NCBI RefSeq assembly: GCF_002077945.1
Contig: NZ_LVYD01000055.1
Coordinates: 1 to 64,000 of the forward strand
Direction of reading: 5' to 3'
Length of the DNA: 64,000 bases
DNA from: Niastella vici
GTDB taxonomy: Bacteria > Bacteroidota > Bacteroidia > Chitinophagales > Chitinophagaceae
Shown here: positions 30,189 through 39,103 of the stretch, piece by piece
How positions within the stretch are numbered: position 1 is the first letter of the stretch
Layout of the letters: the number at the start of each line of letters is the position of its first letter
Made by a program: the position numbers and the translations under genes
Notes under the pieces: model-generated
Databases searched by the model: none
Seen by the model: only the letters and a program-made list of their open reading frames with translations
What the model was told of the DNA's origin: nothing

Positions 30189-30241
30189 TTTTTATAACTC
30201 AGATAAGCTACAATTAAAAACAGAAAGTTTTAAAAATAACC

Positions 30242-30973
30242 ATGTCTCTTCAATTAGAAGTTTGTGCATTCAATATGCCATCAGCTGTAATTGCCGAAAA
30301 AGCCGGTGCAAAGCGGGTTGAGTTATGCGAAAACCCGGCCGATGGGGGTACCACGCCTTCCTATGGCACTATTAAACATACACGCGAAAAAATAAGCATC
30401 GCTTTATATCCCATCATCAGGCCGCGTGGCGGCAACTTCTTTTATTCTGCCGAAGAATTTGACATTATAAAACAGGATATCCTGCTTTGCAAACAACTGG
30501 GTTGCGATGGTATTTCAACGGGTGTGCATTTGCAAAACGGTGAAATAGATACGGAGCGGTTAAAACAGATCGTTGAATGGGCGTACCCCATGGGGGTAAC
30601 CTGTCACCGCGTATTTGATGCTACGCCCGATCCTATGAAGGCATTGGAAGAGATCATTGATTGCGGGTGTGAACGTGTATTAACGAGCGGACAAAAAAGC
30701 ACCGCTCCCGAAGGCATTGAATTGCTGGCGAAGCTGGTACAACAGGCGGCCGGCCGCATTATCATTATGCCCGGGGCAGGGGTGCGTTCTTCCAATATTG
30801 AAACGCTGATACAGGGTACCGGCGCAACGGAGTTCCATACTTCGGCACGGATAACAGCGCCTGATCCCGTAACCTTTCGTAACCCGGCCATTACTGATGC
30901 CACACCCTGGTACATTGCCAATGAGGATGAATTAAAGAAGATAATAAGTGTATTAAACAAAGCCACGCAGTAG
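30242..30973 (+). CDS. cutC: CutC-family TIM-barrel protein
   Basis: 243 residues, the full CutC length. Conserved features are present: LEVCAFN at the start, AGAKRVELCENPADGGTTPSYG (residues about 20-41), RPRGGNFFYS, CHRVFDATPDP and ITSGQKSTA-like LTSGQKSTA. CutC was named for copper tolerance in E. coli, but the biochemical function remains uncertain. Here it sits 186 bp after glycosylasparaginase and near other aminosugar genes, so a sugar-related role is at least as likely. No copper-handling gene is nearby. Confidence 0.93.
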   Translation: MSLQLEVCAFNMPSAVIAEKAGAKRVELCENPADGGTTPSYGTIKHTREKISIALYPIIRPRGGNFFYSAEEFDIIKQDILLCKQLGCDGISTGVHLQNGEIDTERLKQIVEWAYPMGVTCHRVFDATPDPMKALEEIIDCGCERVLTSGQKSTAPEGIELLAKLVQQAAGRIIIMPGAGVRSSNIETLIQGTGATEFHTSARITAPDPVTFRNPAITDATPWYIANEDELKKIISVLNKATQ

Positions 30974-30980
30974 GCTGAAT

Positions 30981-31096
30981 TGGTGAATGGTCAATGGTCA
31001 ATGCTTTCGTTTCCGGTTGCCAGGCTTAAGGGGTCAGCATTCCCGCAAATAATAAAGCAGTCCTTGTTTTCAGCCCCGGTACCTGGTAACTGGAAA
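30981..31096. repeat. Composite repeat: half R2 element plus R1 copy 2
   Basis: At 30981-31002 there is one arm of the AATGGTC family without its partner. Directly after it comes an R1 pair: left arm 31011-31027 (TTCCGGTTGCCAGG), right arm about 31072-31096 (GGTACCTGGTAACTGG). It lies between the convergent cutC and lipoprotein genes. Confidence 0.7.
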
Positions 31097-31101
31097 TCTC
31101 T

Positions 31102-31776
31102 TTATTGTATCTTCCCCAGCTTTCCTATCACGCCTATATGACCGAACCAGGGCCATACCTGTACGCCGTGGCTCCATTCGCCGGTGTTCTTGATGGCGAG
31201 GCCCGTCAGAAATTCGAAGCGTACATTTTTGCTGCCCACATTAAAACCCAGATAGGGTTCATAATAATACAGGATGTCATTTAAAGGTTTATCCTGCCGG
31301 GTGCCGGTATAATCAAGGTAATTTACCCTAATGCCAAAGAAGCCATCGAAACGGGCATTGCCCAATGGGTTATTGATGACCGATTGTTGTATTTGTAAAA
31401 ATAACCGGTTGAAATGGCCGCTTAGGTCTGTGCGCACCTTTTTGTTGCTGCCATTACCAAGGCCCACCCAAAAACTGGTGACCTCCCGGTTTTTGTTTTC
31501 ATTGGTTTGCACGCCGATAGAGTATTCTGATTCTTTACTGCTGTAACCGCTGTCCGAAGGCAGCGTAGCCGCCCAGGCATTCACATTAATGTTACGGGTA
31601 ACCGCAATACCGCCTTTGCCGGCGAAACCTGGTGAACCAAATACCAAACCAAGCTGGCCCTCACCGCCATGGCTGTAGGCAGTTGTGTTCATGGTTGCAG
31701 GCACATAACTGTAGCTGGGCGCTTTACAGGAATACAGGGTATAACAGGCTCCGATAAGGTAAACATATCTTTTCAT
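31102..31776 (-). CDS. Putative outer-membrane beta-barrel lipoprotein, unknown function
   Basis: 224 residues, no family recognised. The N-terminus is signal-like with a possible lipobox cysteine (TLYSCK, Cys17). The remainder is rich in Gly and aromatic residues in alternating patterns (GIAVTRNINVNAWAATL; FDGFFGIRVNYLDYTG; LGFNVGSKNVRFEFLTGLA), as seen in small outer-membrane barrels. It is a single gene. Upstream (31841-31887) lies the terminator of the M61 peptidase gene, so it has its own promoter in the 65 bp between. Confidence 0.7.
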   Translation of the reverse strand: MKRYVYLIGACYTLYSCKAPSYSYVPATMNTTAYSHGGEGQLGLVFGSPGFAGKGGIAVTRNINVNAWAATLPSDSGYSSKESEYSIGVQTNENKNREVTSFWVGLGNGSNKKVRTDLSGHFNRLFLQIQQSVINNPLGNARFDGFFGIRVNYLDYTGTRQDKPLNDILYYYEPYLGFNVGSKNVRFEFLTGLAIKNTGEWSHGVQVWPWFGHIGVIGKLGKIQ

Positions 31777-31840
31777 ATGCTGGTTTTTTGCATGTGAAAG
31801 GTAGTTACATTATGATTTATAAGCAACTGTGTTGAAAAGA

Positions 31841-31887
31841 AAATCCCGTCAGCGGGTAACGGCTACGGCTATCAACTGACGGGATTT
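31841..31887 (-). terminator. Terminator of the M61 peptidase gene
   Basis: A perfect 12-bp inverted repeat (AAATCCCGTCAG and its complement) with a 23-bp loop, 19 bp after the minus-strand stop at 31906. On the minus strand it is followed by T-rich sequence. Confidence 0.85.
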
Positions 31888-31905
31888 ATAATTTGTAAAT
31901 AGTTA

Positions 31906-33723
31906 TTATTTGATCTTTGTGCCCAGCCAGTTGTTGCGGAAGTCCATCATTTCTTTGGTCACTGATAAGCCGGCCTGTTCATAAGTGGTGAGTGTATAGG
32001 TGGGGTTCTCCCCAAGTGTAAGCGGTACTGTTTTGCTTTCAGTGCGGTGTTTGTATGTAATGTTGATGACATCACCGGGTTTATGTGTATTGAGCAGTTC
32101 GTTTATATCGGCCGGACGGGCTACCAGGTGGCCATCGATCTGCACGATCACATCATCATTATCAAGTCCGGCATTGTATAGCGGCGAGCCAATAATGGTA
32201 TTGGAGCTAATGGTGGTAGTGCCTTCAGTAAATGACACCTGCCCCAGCCAGGCTTTGCCGGCATATTGTTTTTTCAGGGTCAATCCGGCTTTCTCTAACA
32301 GCGGTTCATAATTGAAAGATTCATGACCGGTAACAAAGCGGGCAAAAAAATCGGAGGCGAAGGCTTTATCGTGTGTTACATCTGCCAGCACTTCTTCGAG
32401 CCCCGTAACGGTATAAGCGATCTCTGTTTTGCCAAAGCGTTTCCATAAAGCCGTCATATAATCATCGAGCGTAAGCTGGAAGCGGGTGCGCAGTTGCAGG
32501 TCGAGCGCCATGGCAATAGCGCCGCCATAAGGATAATAGGAGCTGAACATGTTGGGATAATTGGTTCTGTCAACCGCAACGCCGGCATCAACAAAAACTG
32601 CATGGCGGCTCATTTCAACCGGTGAATACCGTTTGGCGCCGGGTGTATTTTCCTTTGTATTGATGAGGTTGCTGAAGGAGGCCAGTATTTCGCCCAGTGG
32701 TCTTAAACCGGCGCGGCATAATAACAGCTGTCCATAGTATTGCGTAAACCCTTCAGCACACCACAACTCATTGCTCATATTGCTTTTTTCGAAATTGAAT
32801 GGCTCCAGTGTTTTGGGGCGAATGCGTTCTACATTCCAGCAATGAAAGAACTCATGCGCAAATACGCCCAGCAGGCTGTTGTCGCCATTAAATGCATAGG
32901 GTATGCTTATCATGGTTGAATTGCGGTGTTCCATGCCATCGCCTTCTACATATGGATTTATGCTGGCAATAAAGGTATAGGTGCCGTAATCGTAGGCAGG
33001 CACTTCACCAAATACGGCCTGCGCCTCCTGGGTAATGCGTTTTACTTTGGTGGCAAATGTGCCGGCAACAGTATCTGTGGCATCTGCTTCCAGTGCCAGC
33101 CTGAAGGTATAATCATTGCCATTGGGGTTTTTGATATTCCATTCTTTCCAGGTAAGGCTGCCTATTTTGGTGGGGCAATCCATGAAATATTGTAAACCGG
33201 GGGCCGTGAATTCAATGGGGTTGCCGGTGGGTTTCAACTGCGTGGCAATGGTCCATTTTTTATCGGTGGGAATGTTGAATGTAACAGTGATGGGTGCTTT
33301 GTCGAAACCTTTGATCCACATAAACGTGGCGGGCATATTCAGGTGAACGCTGGCGGGGTCAATGCCGGAATAGGTGCCATCGGCATAAGCTGCGTATAGG
33401 GTATAATCAACCCGTACAAAGCCGTTTTGTTTTGGCACTTCATATACATCGCCATCGATGCGGTTAATGGTAACCGGGTTGCCGCCCTGGTCAAATGCTT
33501 TAACGTCGTACACGTTCTTGCCAAACTCATGGGTGGCGTAGCGGCCGGGGGAAGAACGGCTCATGCGGAAAACCGCTTTTCCGGCGGGAATGCCCGATGC
33601 AGCTATGCTTATATTGGCTTCGTGGTGAACAATATTGGGAAATGAAACTACATAATTGATCTTTTGGGCATAGGTATGCGAAACTGCCAGTAGGGTCAGG
33701 AGCAGGAATAACTGTTTTGTCAT
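31906..33723 (-). CDS. M61-family peptidase with PDZ domain
   Basis: 605 residues from the ATG at 33723; this start gives a signal peptide (MTKQLFLLLTLLAVSHTYAQ). The frame is open 36 codons further upstream, but that would run into the divergent deaminase promoter. An N-terminal beta-domain is followed by the zinc site HEFFH (His290, Glu291, His294) with the third ligand Glu in the WCAEGFTQYYG helix, and a C-terminal PDZ domain (about 500-590; AGLDNDDVIVQIDGH). M61 enzymes are glycyl-aminopeptidase-like metalloproteases. It is exported, probably periplasmic, and monocistronic. Confidence 0.93.
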   Translation of the reverse strand: MTKQLFLLLTLLAVSHTYAQKINYVVSFPNIVHHEANISIAASGIPAGKAVFRMSRSSPGRYATHEFGKNVYDVKAFDQGGNPVTINRIDGDVYEVPKQNGFVRVDYTLYAAYADGTYSGIDPASVHLNMPATFMWIKGFDKAPITVTFNIPTDKKWTIATQLKPTGNPIEFTAPGLQYFMDCPTKIGSLTWKEWNIKNPNGNDYTFRLALEADATDTVAGTFATKVKRITQEAQAVFGEVPAYDYGTYTFIASINPYVEGDGMEHRNSTMISIPYAFNGDNSLLGVFAHEFFHCWNVERIRPKTLEPFNFEKSNMSNELWCAEGFTQYYGQLLLCRAGLRPLGEILASFSNLINTKENTPGAKRYSPVEMSRHAVFVDAGVAVDRTNYPNMFSSYYPYGGAIAMALDLQLRTRFQLTLDDYMTALWKRFGKTEIAYTVTGLEEVLADVTHDKAFASDFFARFVTGHESFNYEPLLEKAGLTLKKQYAGKAWLGQVSFTEGTTTISSNTIIGSPLYNAGLDNDDVIVQIDGHLVARPADINELLNTHKPGDVINITYKHRTESKTVPLTLGENPTYTLTTYEQAGLSVTKEMMDFRNNWLGTKIK

Positions 33724-33816
33724 AATCGTGATTATATTACCGGGTTTAAATATAAGGAATATTTCAGGCAGGGTGAAGCTCGTTACACAGATGGCGCACC
33801 CTTCATCTTTTTCAGT

Positions 33817-33824
33817 TAAATTTG
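33817..33824 (+). promoter_or_regulatory. -7 box of the guanine deaminase promoter
   Basis: TAAATTTG fits the Bacteroidota -7 consensus TAnnTTTG and lies 18 bp before the start codon at 33842. A -33 TTTG-like element is not clear. Confidence 0.6.
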
Positions 33825-33841
33825 ATAACAAAAGGAATTAT

Positions 33842-34318
33842 ATGACGGAACGTGAGCTTCATTATATGCAGGCAGCAGTTGACCTGGCAAGACAGGGAAT
33901 GAACCATGGCACTGGCGGGCCCTTTGGTTGCATTATAGTTAAGGAGGATACAATAGTGGGAAAAGGCTGTAACAGTGTGGCCAGTACAAACGATCCTACT
34001 GCGCATGCCGAGGTGGTGGCCATCAGGGATGCCTGTAAGCATTTACAAACCTTTCAGTTAACCGGTTGCGAAATATATACCTCCTGCGAACCCTGTCCCA
34101 TGTGTATGGGCGCTATTTACTGGGCCCGGCCAACGAAAGTGTATTTTGGCGCTACCCGGCACGATGCGGCGGCTGCCGGTTTCGACGATTCGCTTATTTA
34201 CCAGGAATTGACGGCCCCGCTGCATGAGCGCATCATTGAGATCATTAATGTAGGACGCGAGAAAGCGATTATTGTATTTGATGAATGGGTAGTGAAGCCC
34301 GACAGGATCAGTTATTAG
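33842..34318 (+). CDS. guaD: Guanine deaminase, CDA-fold type (GuaD)
   Basis: 158 residues from the ATG at 33842. The cytidine-deaminase-fold zinc site is complete: HAE (55-57, Glu57 as proton shuttle) and PCPMC (84-88, Cys85 and Cys88). Long stretches match Bacillus GuaD, including GGPFG, TNDPTAHAEV, IYTSCEPCPMC, GAIYWARP and AAGFDDS. These separate it from tRNA adenosine deaminase TadA, which differs in this AGFDDSFIY-type C-terminal region. It converts guanine to xanthine in purine salvage. Its last 4 bp overlap the convergent gene's stop. Confidence 0.9.
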   Translation: MTERELHYMQAAVDLARQGMNHGTGGPFGCIIVKEDTIVGKGCNSVASTNDPTAHAEVVAIRDACKHLQTFQLTGCEIYTSCEPCPMCMGAIYWARPTKVYFGATRHDAAAAGFDDSLIYQELTAPLHERIIEIINVGREKAIIVFDEWVVKPDRISY

Positions 34319-34680
34319 TGGCTGAGGCGGCTGATGACCATATAGGCCAGAATGATGATGATAAGGATAAATGCAATGGCCACATAGATCCAGAAGCCGG
34401 TGTTGATCCTTCTTTTTTCGCGGAGGTTCTTCTTTTGTTTTATGTATTGGGTCAGTTCCTTGTTGAGCTGGTCAACATAGCCTTCTAATTTTTTATTATT
34501 AGAGCCGGCCATTTGCTGCAGCCCTTCCAGCGCTTCATTTTCAAAATCATTGTCAACCATCCACATTTCCACCTCATGCTTTTCCTCCTCATTCAGCTTG
34601 CCGCTGAGGTAGTCCATCAACTTCTGGTTGTCAATGTCTTTGTTACTATTCGATAATATGTTCAGTAAGTCGTTATTCAT
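34315..34680 (-). CDS. Small single-pass membrane protein, candidate anti-sigma partner
   Basis: 121 residues, no named family. The N-terminal part (DYLSGKLNEEEKHEVEMWM) is an acidic helical segment like the sigma-binding region of Bacteroidota anti-sigma factors. Lys/Gln-rich sequence follows, then one transmembrane helix near the C-terminus (about 97-116, YVAIAFILIIIILAYMV). It lies 39 bp after an ECF gene on the same strand, with no FecR domain and no receptor. By position it is probably the anti-sigma factor, of a short, periplasm-free type. Confidence 0.7.
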   Translation of the reverse strand: MNNDLLNILSNSNKDIDNQKLMDYLSGKLNEEEKHEVEMWMVDNDFENEALEGLQQMAGSNNKKLEGYVDQLNKELTQYIKQKKNLREKRRINTGFWIYVAIAFILIIIILAYMVISRLSH

Positions 34681-34719
34681 TGTTCAAGTCGTCAATGTAT
34701 ATTCATTAGACCCGGGGTT

Positions 34720-35292
34720 TTACGATTGGTTTAGTTTCCGTTCCAGCAAGATCTTCAGGTTGCGTTTGCCGTTCTGGATATAGCTTTTTACCTGCATCGA
34801 CGTAAAGCCCGTTTGGTCGGCAATCTCATTGTACGACCGTTTTTCAAGATAGAACAAAGTTACGCACTGTTTTTGTTCTTTGCTCAGTTCCTGCAGGCAA
34901 TCAGTCATTAAATCAAGCTGCCGGTCTTTTTCGAGGTGGGGCGCCAGGCTGGCGTCATCATCCTGGGCAATGGTCATTTCCTCCCTGATCTCGGCCGGCG
35001 TACGGGCCTGTTTATCGCGCAGCTTCATGAGGCAATGGTTCTTGGCCACCATGTACAGCCAGGATTTAAAGTATTCAACCTTGTATTTATGCAGTTCGGT
35101 AATGGCTTTTAAAAACACCTGTTGCACGCAATCTTTTGCTTCTTCCTCATTTTTCAGGTATTTCATGCATACCCCCAGTAATAAAAGGGTATAGCGCTGC
35201 AGAAGTATCCCAAGCCAGTGGTTATCGCGACTGGAATAAAAGGAGCTGAGCAATTGCTGATCGCTGATATGTGAATTAGGGTCTGGTTTCAC
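34720..35292 (-). CDS. ECF RNA polymerase sigma factor
   Basis: 190 residues starting at GTG (35292); no upstream in-frame ATG is seen. Region 2 is visible (EEEAKDCVQQVFLKAI, YFKSWLYMVAKNHCL). Region 4 follows with helix-turn-helix RSYNEIADQTGFTSMQVKSYIQNGKRNL. It differs from the FecI-like factors in this window in lacking a hydrophobic C-terminal tail, and its partner is a short membrane protein rather than FecR. It probably belongs to a stress-type rather than a receptor-linked ECF group. Confidence 0.9.
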   Translation of the reverse strand: MKPDPNSHISDQQLLSSFYSSRDNHWLGILLQRYTLLLLGVCMKYLKNEEEAKDCVQQVFLKAITELHKYKVEYFKSWLYMVAKNHCLMKLRDKQARTPAEIREEMTIAQDDDASLAPHLEKDRQLDLMTDCLQELSKEQKQCVTLFYLEKRSYNEIADQTGFTSMQVKSYIQNGKRNLKILLERKLNQS

Positions 35293-35402
35293 TATGCGAA
35301 AATGCTGTTTTCTTATTACTAAGATGCAGTTCGTTCAAAAATTCCACAAAATTAATTCGACACCCTTAACGGAATAAGTGATACTTTATTGAGTGATCGT
35401 TC

Positions 35403-35513
35403 AGGTTTCCGGTTACCGGTTTCCAGTTCCCGGGATTTGGGCATAGGAAGCCCGCCAATAATCGAACTTCCATTGATTTGCGACCTGGTAACCGGTATCT
35501 GGTAACTGGTAAT
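35403..35513. repeat. Intergenic inverted repeat family R1, copy 3
   Basis: The left arm (35403-35434) contains TTTCCGGTTACCGGTTTCC. The right arm (35483-35513) contains CTGGTAACCGGTATCTGG and GGTAACTGG. It lies between divergent genes, i.e. in a promoter region rather than at a transcript end. The loop's end resembles that of copy 5. Confidence 0.85.
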
Positions 35514-35546
35514 TTGCCTTTTGCTTATTGTCTATTGTTCATTAAT

Positions 35547-35554
35547 TACATTTG
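35547..35554 (+). promoter_or_regulatory. -7 box before the NlpC/P60 gene
   Basis: TACATTTG matches TAnnTTTG and lies 17 bp before the chosen ATG at 35572. A TTG-containing stretch about 20 bp further upstream could serve as the -33 element. Confidence 0.6.
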
Positions 35555-35571
35555 CAACCAAATTACTAACT

Positions 35572-36342
35572 ATGGCCTATGCCGTTTGCAAAGTACCGGT
35601 TGCGCCTTTACGGGCCGAACCGGCGCATAAAAGTGAAATGATCAGTCAGTTGTTATTTGCCGAGGCCGCCCTGGTGCTGGAAGAAGGAAAGGATTTTATA
35701 AAAGTACAGGGTGTATATGATGGCTACGAAGGCTGGTGCCAGCGCAGCCAGCTGGCTATTATCGATAACTGGGCGAACAACACGCCGGCGCAAACTTTTA
35801 CTGCAGAATGGATCAATGCCATTACTATCAATAATCTCCCTTCGAAGGTGCCGTTGGGCGTACCGGTATTGAATGGTGTAAACCGGCAACAGCTGGCGGC
35901 TGTTTTGTCCATCGATTATAAAGAGGCGGCTACCTGGAATGCTGCCGGCGCCAAACCGGGCGCCGATGCCATTAAAGAAAGAGCGATGCTGTTTTTAAAT
36001 ACACCCTACCTCTGGGGTGGACGGTCGGTTTTTGGGGTCGATTGCAGCGGCTTTACCCAAATGGTGTTCCGTTTTTTTAATATTCCGCTGCTGCGCGATG
36101 CGTATTTGCAGGCCACCCAGGGCGAAGTGGTTGGCTTTTTACAGGAAGCCCGCTGTGGCGATCTCGCATTTTTTGATAATGCCGAAGGAAGGATCACGCA
36201 TGTTGGTATTTTGTTGAACGATCATGAGATCATTCATGCTTCGGGCAATGTGCGCATCGATAAAATTGACAACGCCGGTATCCTGAATGTGGAAACAGGG
36301 TTGCGTACGCATCAGCTGCGCATTATTAAAAGATATTTCTAA
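35572..36342 (+). CDS. NlpC/P60 (C40) cell-wall peptidase with SH3 domains
   Basis: 256 residues from the ATG at 35572, chosen over an upstream TTG because the promoter box lies just before it. Two bacterial SH3-like regions (about 1-65 and 70-115) precede a C40 domain with the catalytic Cys158 (VDCSGF), His210 (THVGI) and third residue His222. The domain order matches the Bacteroidota gamma-D-glutamyl-diamino-acid endopeptidases that recycle muropeptides. There is no signal peptide, so it is cytoplasmic or exported in another way. It converges with the thioredoxin-like gene with 5 bp between stops. Confidence 0.92.
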   Translation: MAYAVCKVPVAPLRAEPAHKSEMISQLLFAEAALVLEEGKDFIKVQGVYDGYEGWCQRSQLAIIDNWANNTPAQTFTAEWINAITINNLPSKVPLGVPVLNGVNRQQLAAVLSIDYKEAATWNAAGAKPGADAIKERAMLFLNTPYLWGGRSVFGVDCSGFTQMVFRFFNIPLLRDAYLQATQGEVVGFLQEARCGDLAFFDNAEGRITHVGILLNDHEIIHASGNVRIDKIDNAGILNVETGLRTHQLRIIKRYF

Positions 36343-36347
36343 ATTGA

Positions 36348-37724
36348 TCAATCTATGGCGGAGATGCCTTTTTTCATTTTGTCGAGCACTGCCATATGTG
36401 TTTCTGTGGGCATGTCATGTTTTTTCAGAAAGTCAATAGCCCTTTCTTCGAGGTGTACGGCTTCTTCTTTATTATTCCCGACCTTATATAATAAACGGGC
36501 CCAGATGTCGAGGGCATAGGCGCTTTCATAAAATTCGTTGGCATAAGCAGCCCATTGCAGTGCTTTTTTCAGGTAAATGGTGTCGTTTGTCATGCGGTAA
36601 AAAGTACGGGCGGCGTAATGCAGCTCTTCGCCATAGTGCTGGGCAGTTGGGGTATAACGGGTAGTGGTAGTGAACACTTTGCGGGTTTCCGTCCACTCAA
36701 GGGTATCCCTGATTGAAATATTCCTGACCGGATCTTTTTTAAGCTCCGCCATTTTCAATGAATCTTTCTTTTTGATGGCGGTGGCATTCACCGGCATCTG
36801 ATACAATTCATAATAGTTTACGGCTGCATTTAAATAGGCGGCGGTATCATTAGCACCCCTGAAATATTCCATGAGGTTATAATGGTAGGCTTTATTGACG
36901 GGCGGCTTCCCGCTAAAAATGGCCCCGCTATAAGTGAGGGCGGCAAATTTTGCCACTACTTCGGCTTTGGCTACATTCTTTTCACTGATGGCCTGGTGAC
37001 GGCTTTTAATAATGATCTGGTTGTTGATGGTTATGCGGTCTTTTTCGGGCAATGCGTACCAGGCCTGGTTAAACAGCTCCTGGTTATTACGCAATATGCT
37101 ATTGGCGTTGGAGCCTAATAACGGGCTCATGCGGGCAATGCGTTGCAGGGTACTTATTGACGTAAGCGAGTCGGCCGGTAGTTGTTTCACATATTGATCG
37201 AGGTGTTCGTCAATAGGTAAGGAAAGCGTTTTTCGCGCCTCCATCAGTTCATACAACTTATCAGATTCCATCTTTCCCGCCAGCGCATCCTGTTCTAATG
37301 ACCGTATGTAATCTGCCTGTATTTCATTCAGGTATGCCCGCTTTGACTCGTAGAGATATATAGTAGCTGCAGTAGTGCTCATATTCATGCGGTGCACCAG
37401 CGTACCCCATTTATCTAAATACAATACCACATTGCCACCAATGTAATTGTACTTATCCTTTATGTAATTACGGTCGGGGTGAAACGCCGGAATGCGAAGG
37501 GCGATAAAATTCCGTTTGAGCTCATCTTTCAAATCATTTTTTTGCAGGGCTTTACCGGCCACATCATTGCATTGCTGGCACTGGTCGCTTTCGATCATCA
37601 AAAAAATGAGTTTATCTTCCCGGGTGGCCTGTACGAGCGCTTGTTGTAAAGTGGTTTCGGGAGCGAGGAACTGTGCCCGGGTGAACGCAGGCAACAGCAG
37701 GGTGAGTAACAGCAAGCGGGTCAT
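36348..37724 (-). CDS. Secreted thioredoxin-fold protein with long helical C-terminal region
   Basis: 458 residues. A signal peptide (MTRLLLLTLLLPAFTRAQ) is followed by a thioredoxin-like domain (about 20-140) with Cys49-Gln-Gln-Cys52. The CxxC is preceded by the FLMIESDQ strand, as in DUF255/thioredoxin_7 proteins. The remaining 300 residues are helical and look TPR-like in parts (ALQWAAYANEFYESAYALDIWARLLYKVGNNKEEA). It probably handles disulfides in the periplasm. It is a single gene; the partner proteins are unknown. Confidence 0.8.
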   Translation of the reverse strand: MTRLLLLTLLLPAFTRAQFLAPETTLQQALVQATREDKLIFLMIESDQCQQCNDVAGKALQKNDLKDELKRNFIALRIPAFHPDRNYIKDKYNYIGGNVVLYLDKWGTLVHRMNMSTTAATIYLYESKRAYLNEIQADYIRSLEQDALAGKMESDKLYELMEARKTLSLPIDEHLDQYVKQLPADSLTSISTLQRIARMSPLLGSNANSILRNNQELFNQAWYALPEKDRITINNQIIIKSRHQAISEKNVAKAEVVAKFAALTYSGAIFSGKPPVNKAYHYNLMEYFRGANDTAAYLNAAVNYYELYQMPVNATAIKKKDSLKMAELKKDPVRNISIRDTLEWTETRKVFTTTTRYTPTAQHYGEELHYAARTFYRMTNDTIYLKKALQWAAYANEFYESAYALDIWARLLYKVGNNKEEAVHLEERAIDFLKKHDMPTETHMAVLDKMKKGISAID

Positions 37725-37867
37725 CTGAATAAAGTTTTGGGTATTGCTAAAATACCCAAATAAACAGGCTGTACCGGCCCGGCTTCCTTTTTTAAGAAAT
37801 TTTTACCGGCTGCTTTTCTTGTGCGGGGGTATATGCGAAGATCTTGTAAGGTGTGCAGCTCGGGGCG

Positions 37868-38239
37868 TTATTTATCGAGGAACAGCATTTTGCCGGCTAT
37901 CAGCAACAATACCACGGCAAAGATCTTTTTTACGGTTTCCTGGGGTATGGAAAGGGAGAATTTGCTGCCGAACCAACCACCGATCACAAAGGTGACGAAC
38001 ATAATGGCCACTACTTTTATATCAATATAGCCCTGTTTGTAATAGTTCATGACAGCGAGAATACCAGCGGGCAGCAGCAACAGGCCTAACGAGGTGCCCT
38101 GGGCCTTTAACTGCGAAAAACCGAGAATATACACAAGGGCGGGAACGATAATAATGCCGCCGCCAACGCCTACCATACCGCTTAATGCACCTGCGGCCAG
38201 GCCTACGAGGATGAGTAATAGGATCGTTTGTATGCTCAT
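37868..38239 (-). CDS. Half-size TauE/SafE-type membrane protein
   Basis: 123 residues from the ATG at 38239. The 22 codons upstream of it are open but fall in a repeat. Four hydrophobic segments are visible. The first includes AGALSGMVGVGGGIIIVP, the family's repeat motif, and a second block is GTSLGLLLLPAGILAV. Typical TauE/SafE transporters have about 250 residues with two such halves; this is one half and would need to dimerise. Half-size members are known in Bacteroidota. A role in export of sulfite or organosulfonates is a family-level guess. Confidence 0.82.
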   Translation of the reverse strand: MSIQTILLLILVGLAAGALSGMVGVGGGIIIVPALVYILGFSQLKAQGTSLGLLLLPAGILAVMNYYKQGYIDIKVVAIMFVTFVIGGWFGSKFSLSIPQETVKKIFAVVLLLIAGKMLFLDK

Positions 38240-38263
38240 GGTTATTAAGTTAAGTAGGTTTTT

Positions 38264-38358
38264 GAAGTAGGAGGTAGGAAGTAGGATGTAAGAAGAGTCT
38301 GACATTCGTACTTTCTGATTTTTCTTTGTCTTTCTTACTTCTTACTTCCTACTTCTTA
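38264..38358. repeat. Intergenic inverted repeat of 7-bp units (family R3, GAAGTAG), copy 1
   Basis: The left arm (38264-38295) reads AAGTAGG, AGGTAGG, AAGTAGG, ATGTAAG at 7-bp spacing. The right arm (38330-38358) is the imperfect complement with CTTACTTCTTACTTCC. It lies between the pyrophosphatase and TauE genes, both minus strand. Confidence 0.85.
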
Positions 38359-38396
38359 TTTCAGCCTTTCACTATATAAACTACCCTTCTTACCAC

Positions 38397-38948
38397 TTAC
38401 TTACTTGGTTTTCGAAAATGCTCCTTATACAACTCCAGGGCTTCCTCGATGATCGTAAGCGCTACGGCTTTATCGCCGAATTCGTTCACGGTTACCGATT
38501 TATTCTCGAGGCGTTTGTATTCTTCAAAGAAGTGGCGCAGCTCTTCAAAGAAGTGCGGCGGTATTTCTTCAATGTTGTTATAGTGGTTTACGCTGGGATC
38601 GTTGGCCGCTACGGCAATGATCTTGTCATCGGCATCGCCACTGTCGATCATTTGCATAACCCCAATTACTTTGGCCTGCATCAGGCACATTGCCTGTACG
38701 GGCATGGAAGTGATTACCAGTATATCGAGTGGATCTTTATCGTCGCCGTAAGTTTGTGGAATAAACCCGTAATTACACGGATAATAGAAAGAAGAATAAA
38801 TGACACGGTCCAGCTTTAATAAACCGCTGTCCTTGTCGATCTCGTACTTAGCCCGGGAACCCTGCGGAATCTCAATTACTGCATTTACAATGCGTGGAGA
38901 CTGATCTCCAGGAGGCACACCATGCCAGGGATGGGAAACAGTTATCAT
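38397..38948 (-). CDS. ppa: Inorganic pyrophosphatase, family I
   Basis: 183 residues, the usual bacterial length. Family I features are present: [17 protein letters not shown] near the start, [25 protein letters not shown] with the metal-binding aspartates, and AVAANDPSV. It hydrolyses pyrophosphate to phosphate in the cytoplasm and drives biosynthetic reactions. It is a housekeeping gene transcribed leftward, ahead of an R3 repeat element. Confidence 0.95.
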   Translation of the reverse strand: MITVSHPWHGVPPGDQSPRIVNAVIEIPQGSRAKYEIDKDSGLLKLDRVIYSSFYYPCNYGFIPQTYGDDKDPLDILVITSMPVQAMCLMQAKVIGVMQMIDSGDADDKIIAVAANDPSVNHYNNIEEIPPHFFEELRHFFEEYKRLENKSVTVNEFGDKAVALTIIEEALELYKEHFRKPSK

Positions 38949-39103
38949 ATTGTTTTTAAAATTTAAGCAAATCTATAATAAGTTCTGTTTCATATGGCTG
39001 TTAATCGTAGCAGTTGCCTTTACTGGCCGGGGCGCAAAATAAACCAATTAAAAAACATCCGGCAACATTTACTGTCATGGTTGCGGACGGGTAGGGGTTG
39101 TGC

